Part shown: positions 59,295 to 64,000 of the stretch, one piece after another | Layout of the letters: the number at the start of each line of letters is the position of its first letter | How positions within the stretch are numbered: the first letter of the stretch is position 1 | Origin: Leuctra nigra | Lineage: Eukaryota > Arthropoda > Insecta > Plecoptera > Leuctridae | Length of the DNA: 64,000 bases | Assembly (NCBI GenBank): GCA_934045905.1 | Contig: OW203765.1 | Span: 16,803,409-16,867,408 of the forward strand | Direction: 5' to 3' | Program-made: the position numbers and the translations under genes | Notes under the pieces: generated by a model | The model's database searches: none | Seen by the model: the letters and a program-made list of their open reading frames with translations, nothing else | What the model was told of the DNA's origin: nothing

Positions 59295-60231
59295 ATATCA
59301 CTTATTTTTTTAGTTTATTTACACAACTTGTAACACACATCGGAGCAACAATGACTAAATACTTTAAAAAAATACGCCATTTCCGAATTGGTTAATACGA
59401 AAAATTGTGTTTGGTGCTCAATATACCTAAGCTTAAAGTGATATTCCATGAAGAATTGCGAAAGCTTTGTTCCAATCAGTCTAGCCATTTTCGAGATATG
59501 GTATCACTTCCGGTTTTCAAAATGTTGACTGAAATAACTGCCACCTAGAATTTATTTCTATAAATGTTATGTATCATTATAAGCCTTCTGAATATGTAGT
59601 TATTGTAGTAAGAGGTCATTAAAATCTAGATCTTCATTTTCATGACGTCATTTCCGGTTTCGGTAATAGTACATCTCTACTTTAACTACTGATATTCCAT
59701 ATAGACGACCGTCTGAATCATTTGGCGCTAGTTTCATTCCGATCGGTTTAGCCGTTTTCGAGATATGACGTCACTTCCGGTTTCAAAATGGCGACTACCG
59801 GTTGGTTTTATAAAAAGGCACCTTAGACGCCAAAAGTGCACATGTGGTAAAAATTTCAGATCGATCGGCTAAGCCGTTTAGGCTGTGGCGGTGATAGCGG
59901 TGTTTCCTGATATCATCTGAATCATCATCTAACTAAAGATCAAAGTGGTGTTATTTCACTGTTTTCTCGGCCCTCTAGCTCGCAAATGGTATAGCCTATT
60001 GTTCCCAAATTTGGTATATGGGGTGGGGTGGGCCATAGCTCAAAATTAAGATATTTTACAACAATGTGAGATTTTCCAATTTTATGATCCAGTAGGCCGA
60101 AAATGCCATGTTGTTGCTTACAGTAAAAGTAGTTGGTCTGGCTCCTCATTTTATTAGGCATTTACGGTATGTTGAGTGAGTGTGAGTGTACAGTACGACT
60201 TGGCTGGGTGGAGCGACCGCTCCACTAGATA

Positions 60232-62965
60232 CTAGGAAAACGCTCTGAGTAACGCGTTGATGAGCGAGCACGGATACGCGCAACACCTCGAACCGAAATC
60301 TTGTATGAAAATCTTCAAAAATTCCAAAATAATTGGTCCCAATAACCATACAAAGTTAAACAATAAAAATCAACCTTTTTGAACCTTTATGATTGAATGG
60401 TTCCTTGTTAATTTTTAAAAATCACAGGATCTTGTTCCAAAAATATATCTGGGACCACTCATATGATATAAGTGTGTGTACACAATATTAGATCAATTTG
60501 TTGATTATAAGTGTCATAATTATGCGTTTGAAAGTTTCTGTTCTAACTACCTTGGAACATTGGAACTGAGGTGTCAATGTTGCCGTGATCCATAGCAACA
60601 AGCAAAATGTCCGTAAAATGTAAATAACTTTTGAATATAAACACAGATGTGTCTGAAAATTGTCAAAAACACAGATAATGTTGGTCCCAATGACCATGCA
60701 AAGTTTTAAGTTGATCGGTCAAACGGTTCTGGTTTAAATTTCAAAAATCACAGTAAATATGGTTTTAAATTTTAACTAATGGGAGGATTTGGCTGAAACT
60801 TTGTATGATTGGGTAAAATGTTGGTGGTATTGACTTGTCAAAATTTCAAATTGATCGAACTAACCAATCGAAAAATATTTTTTAAAAAATTTGAACCAAT
60901 CAGTGGATATCAAAAAAAAAATAAAAGCTGCAACGACCAGAAATGGTCCGTACACGTGTGCAAAATTTCAGCTCGATCAAAGAAAAACTGTGACCTGCAT
61001 AGTCTCACCTAGCAGAAAAAAACGGGAAAAAACAGAGGTCCGTGCCAAATGAGCTACTAGGAAAACGCTCTGAGTAACGCGTTGATGAGCGAGCACGGAT
61101 ATACGCGCAACACCTTGAACCGACATTCTGTCTATCGTAAATTTCCTTATAAGCCAATAATTCATGAATTTCGTCACAGACTTGTATGCAAATCTTTAAA
61201 AATTCCTAAAATACTGGTTCCAAAAACCATGCAAAGTTTTAAGTTGATCGATAAAACGGTTCCTTGTTAATTTTCAAAAATCACATGATCTCGTTAAAAA
61301 ATATACCTGGACTACTCATGATATAAATGTGTCCATCAGTTTTAACGGTCATATCAGTTTCTATGCGGTTAAGTTTCTGCTCTAACTACCTTGGAACTGA
61401 GGCTCTATGTTGCCGTGATCAAAATATTTACGAGAATTTAACAGCCAACACGCAAAATGTCCGAATACTGTCAATAACTTTTGGATTTAAACACAGATTA
61501 GTCTGAAAATTGTTAAAAGTACAGATAATGTTGGTCCCAATTACCATGCAAAGTTTTAAATTGATCGGTCAAACAGTTTTAGTTTAAATTTCAATAATCA
61601 AATGAAATATTTTTTTACATTTTAACCAATGGGAGGATTTGTCTGAAAATTTGCGAAATAAGAGGTAATGTTGGTCTTAATGACCATGCAAAATATGAGT
61701 TTGATCACATTTATCGAAGACCATTTTCATTTTTCAGCCTATCAGGAGATGTTTATTTAAATTTTAACCAATCAATGGATTTCAAAACAAAATTGGATCT
61801 GCAAACAGAAAAGGTTGTCTCTACATGTGTGCAAAATTTCAGATCGATCGGTGAAACGGTGCAACTTCCATTGCTCCAGATAGCAGCCAATAAAAAAAAA
61901 AAATGGTCCGTGTCAACAGAGTCAAAAGGAGACGCTCGCTTCGCTCGCTCAAACATGCTGTTTTCAAGTAATTTAAACACATTATTGAGCGAGTGTAGCA
62001 AGAGTCACCACGTTTTTTTTTTTTTTTTTTTTTTGTGGTCACAGCCCAGGTCAAACCGCTCAAGCAATCGATCTGAAATTTTGTACACATACTAACGTAC
62101 TCTATGCGGTCCCTGGGATCGTTTTTGAATGGGATCCCGTGATTGGTTCAAATTTAAAAAAAAATATCTTTTGATTGGTTGTTCTGATCAATTTGAAATT
62201 TTGACAAGTCATTTCAACCAACATTGTAGCCAATCATAAAAAGTTTCAGACAAATCCTCCTATTGGTTAATATTTAAAACAATTTTTCCTGTGATATTTG
62301 AAATTTAAACTAGAACCGATTGACCGATCAACTTAAAACTTCGCAATGTTAATGGTACCAACATTTAAGGTATTTTTGCATATTTTCAGTCTGATCCATC
62401 GTTATTTTCAGAAGTATTGTCATTTTAAGGTCATTTTATTCCATAATCTTGAAAAATGTATACTAAATTGTCATCCCTGCCTTCTTTAAGCTTCTGTTCC
62501 AAGGCAAGGCCTGTAGAGCAGCCAAGTTATCCACAATGTACAGTAAAATGAAAGCATTTTTGAGCTAGCGCATAAAATCGGATGCAGTACGAAGGCCAAA
62601 TCCTCTAATTGGTTTAAGTTTAAATAATGTCTTCTGATTGGTCGACAATAAAAATGTTCACATTAAGTTCAAATTTTGCATGGTGATCAAGACCAACTTA
62701 ATATTAAATTTTACATATTGTAAGCCCAATCAATCAAGTATTAATTGTAATTTTACGAGTTTAGTATGGGATGTCACAAGAGATTTCTGGAGAAGGTATG
62801 TAGGTAAGACTTCACGACACAATGGATCTGTTATTCATCCAGAGTATTATGGAGATTGAAAAATTGCAGAGAAAATCGTCTTGTGCCTTGTCGTGCATCG
62901 TTACTATGGGGATGTTGCATGTTCTGTGCTCTCTCATCAACGCGTTACACTGAGCGTTTTCCTAG
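60232..62965. repeat. Modules M1-M2-M3, unit 6
   Basis: Left palindromic block of unit 6. The GAGCGAGCG motif of M3 has two changes, and the T-run is 22, the shortest in the array. Confidence 0.75.
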
Positions 62966-63547
62966 TATAAGTACCTTGATTCAATCAGGCCTTCTAGATT
63001 TTGAATTAAAGACCAAATTAAGGATTTGGAGATTTATTTTAATTTCTTAATTATTTGATTGAAGTATGAATTAATCACATTTTTATGAAACAATTGACGG
63101 GCTATATTGAAAATAACAATTATATATAATATTCAATTTTAAAATTTCCAAAAAGTCGCCATTTTCTTTTGTCATTTGACATTTAGTTGTTTAATTAGTT
63201 AATAACTCCGAAAGTTGCAGGAATTCATCTTGGTGCCATACATTGTTGGATTTCTTATGGTCGAATTAGTAAGTACTCAAATTTTCATGTTTCTATCACT
63301 ATTTGCACTATTGTTCGGTTTATGGACTGCACAAAAAGGGGTGGAGCGAGTTGAACAGATTTTTAGGTCCGCCGGACAGCACAGAAAACTCCACGAGATA
63401 ACACGGCTGACTTTGTTCAAAGAGGGTTGATAAACGAATCTCGTGACCTGGGACAAGCAAGGAGTCAACAATGCGTTTTTCACAACAATAACTTCTTTTT
63501 TCACTGTTACAGTCAGTTGCCAGGAAATGTCAACAATTACTCATGTC

Positions 63548-63612
63548 TATAAAAGTCCCTGCATTTCAATGGAATTCATCATTCAACTCTCATATCTAGA
63601 ACAGAACGGTTC
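63548..63612 (+). promoter_or_regulatory. Core promoter, unit 6
   Basis: TATAAAA, TCATTC and GGTTC in the same register as unit 1. Confidence 0.62.
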
Positions 63613-63639
63613 AGTTCTCTTTTTTTCGTGGGTTTTCCT

Positions 63640-64000
63640 ATGTTTTATTTTGATTCGGAGTCGGAGGGAGAGAGTGAAGAGAGAGGACGAGGTGGCGTTT
63701 TCGGGATGATGGCGCGATCTACCATCATTACCTGTAGAATATGCGGCCTGAGAGTGTTGGGCAACATCCATTCGAATACATGCTACGAGTGCGTGGAAGA
63801 GAGGACAAGCTCAACTATGCTGTTGACACGACCCGAGACTGTGCCCTTGCCAAGTCGACGTGTCAGCGGGCGGCGTCAAAAAAGACCGCGGGCCAGTTCT
63901 CTGGCCGCTCGGAGGGCAAAGCGGGCTGCAAAGGTCGCGGAACAACGCGAGGCCGTGCCGCTGCATAGGCAGCCCTCTCGCAGGCCGCCGAGAGGTCGCG
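63640..64000 (+). CDS. Three-exon gene, exon 1 only, cut by window edge, unit 6
   Basis: Start of exon 1 of the sixth copy, running off the window after ~120 codons. The Cys finger and the beginning of the Arg-rich region are present and match unit 1. Confidence 0.65.
   Translation, partial: MFYFDSESEGESEERGRGGVFGMMARSTIITCRICGLRVLGNIHSNTCYECVEERTSSTMLLTRPETVPLPSRRVSGRRQKRPRASSLAARRAKRAAKVAEQREAVPLHRQPSRRPPRGR

Larger units (their letters stand above)
59052..64000. repeat. Tandem repeat unit 6 (partial, cut by window edge)
   Basis: The first 4.95 kb of a sixth unit: spacer, left TIR, left arm, modules M1-M3, core promoter and most of exon 1. A 4-bp insertion lies near 59930 and one change in the left TIR near 59265. 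The array evidently continues beyond the window. Confidence 0.96.

Noticed and set aside
1..64000. Array as an assembly artefact
   Set aside because: Units differ in T-run length, in three independent large indels, in scattered substitutions and in the LINE insertion. Raw reads would still be needed to confirm the order.
1..64000. CRISPR array, tRNA, rRNA or prokaryotic operon
   Set aside because: Repeats are long, and no short regularly spaced repeats, tRNA cloverleaf or rRNA sequence was seen; introns and LINE show a eukaryotic genome.

Overview
The window reads as eukaryotic, most likely arthropod and probably insect, DNA. It is AT-rich with GC-rich exons, GT-AG introns, AATAAA signals, and a TATA + TCATTC initiator + GGTTC downstream element in arthropod register. 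It also carries an RTE-like non-LTR retrotransposon. No bacterial features were seen. The species cannot be named from the sequence, and no protein was recognised except those of the retrotransposon.

The whole 64 kb is a head-to-tail tandem array of one ~11.04-kb unit: five complete copies (1-11041, 11042-21700, 21701-37173, 37174-48011, 48012-59051) and the first 4.95 kb of a sixth (59052-64000). By eye the copies are about 99% identical, apart from a few deletions and variable homopolymers. Each unit is an 83-bp AT-rich spacer followed by a ~10.5-11-kb segment bounded by perfect 160-bp terminal inverted repeats (TIRs). Inside the TIRs lie longer, diverged inverted arms. A ~0.9-kb module occurs four times per unit: twice forward (M1, M2) and once reversed (M3) on the left, and once reversed (M4) on the right. 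The left block is therefore a large imperfect palindrome.

The centre of each unit carries a three-exon gene on the + strand: promoter near 4495, exons 4587-5222, 5406-5805 and 6696-7165 in unit 1. The splice phases agree and the model encodes 501 aa. The predicted protein has a C-X2-C-X12-C-X2-C finger, a long Arg-rich stretch, an acidic/Ser-rich middle and a Cys-cluster/Pro-rich C-terminus. All six copies keep the frame open; unit 2 has a shortened last exon. Downstream are a decayed coding-like stretch, an internal third copy of the TIR sequence, and AT-rich DNA without genes.

Unit 3 alone is interrupted, inside its 83-bp spacer, by an apparently intact 4.9-kb LINE (21765-26687). Its ORF1 is a coiled coil plus a degenerate SGNH-esterase-like domain, and its ORF2 is an APE endonuclease plus reverse transcriptase. 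It has a 23-nt poly-A and at most a 1-2 bp target-site duplication.

Taken together this looks like a recently amplified array of an apparently undescribed, TIR-bounded, gene-carrying unit. It could be an ampliconic gene array, an amplified large transposon-like element, or an integrated concatemer. No transposase, integrase or viral replication gene was seen in the unit itself, so its mode of amplification is open.
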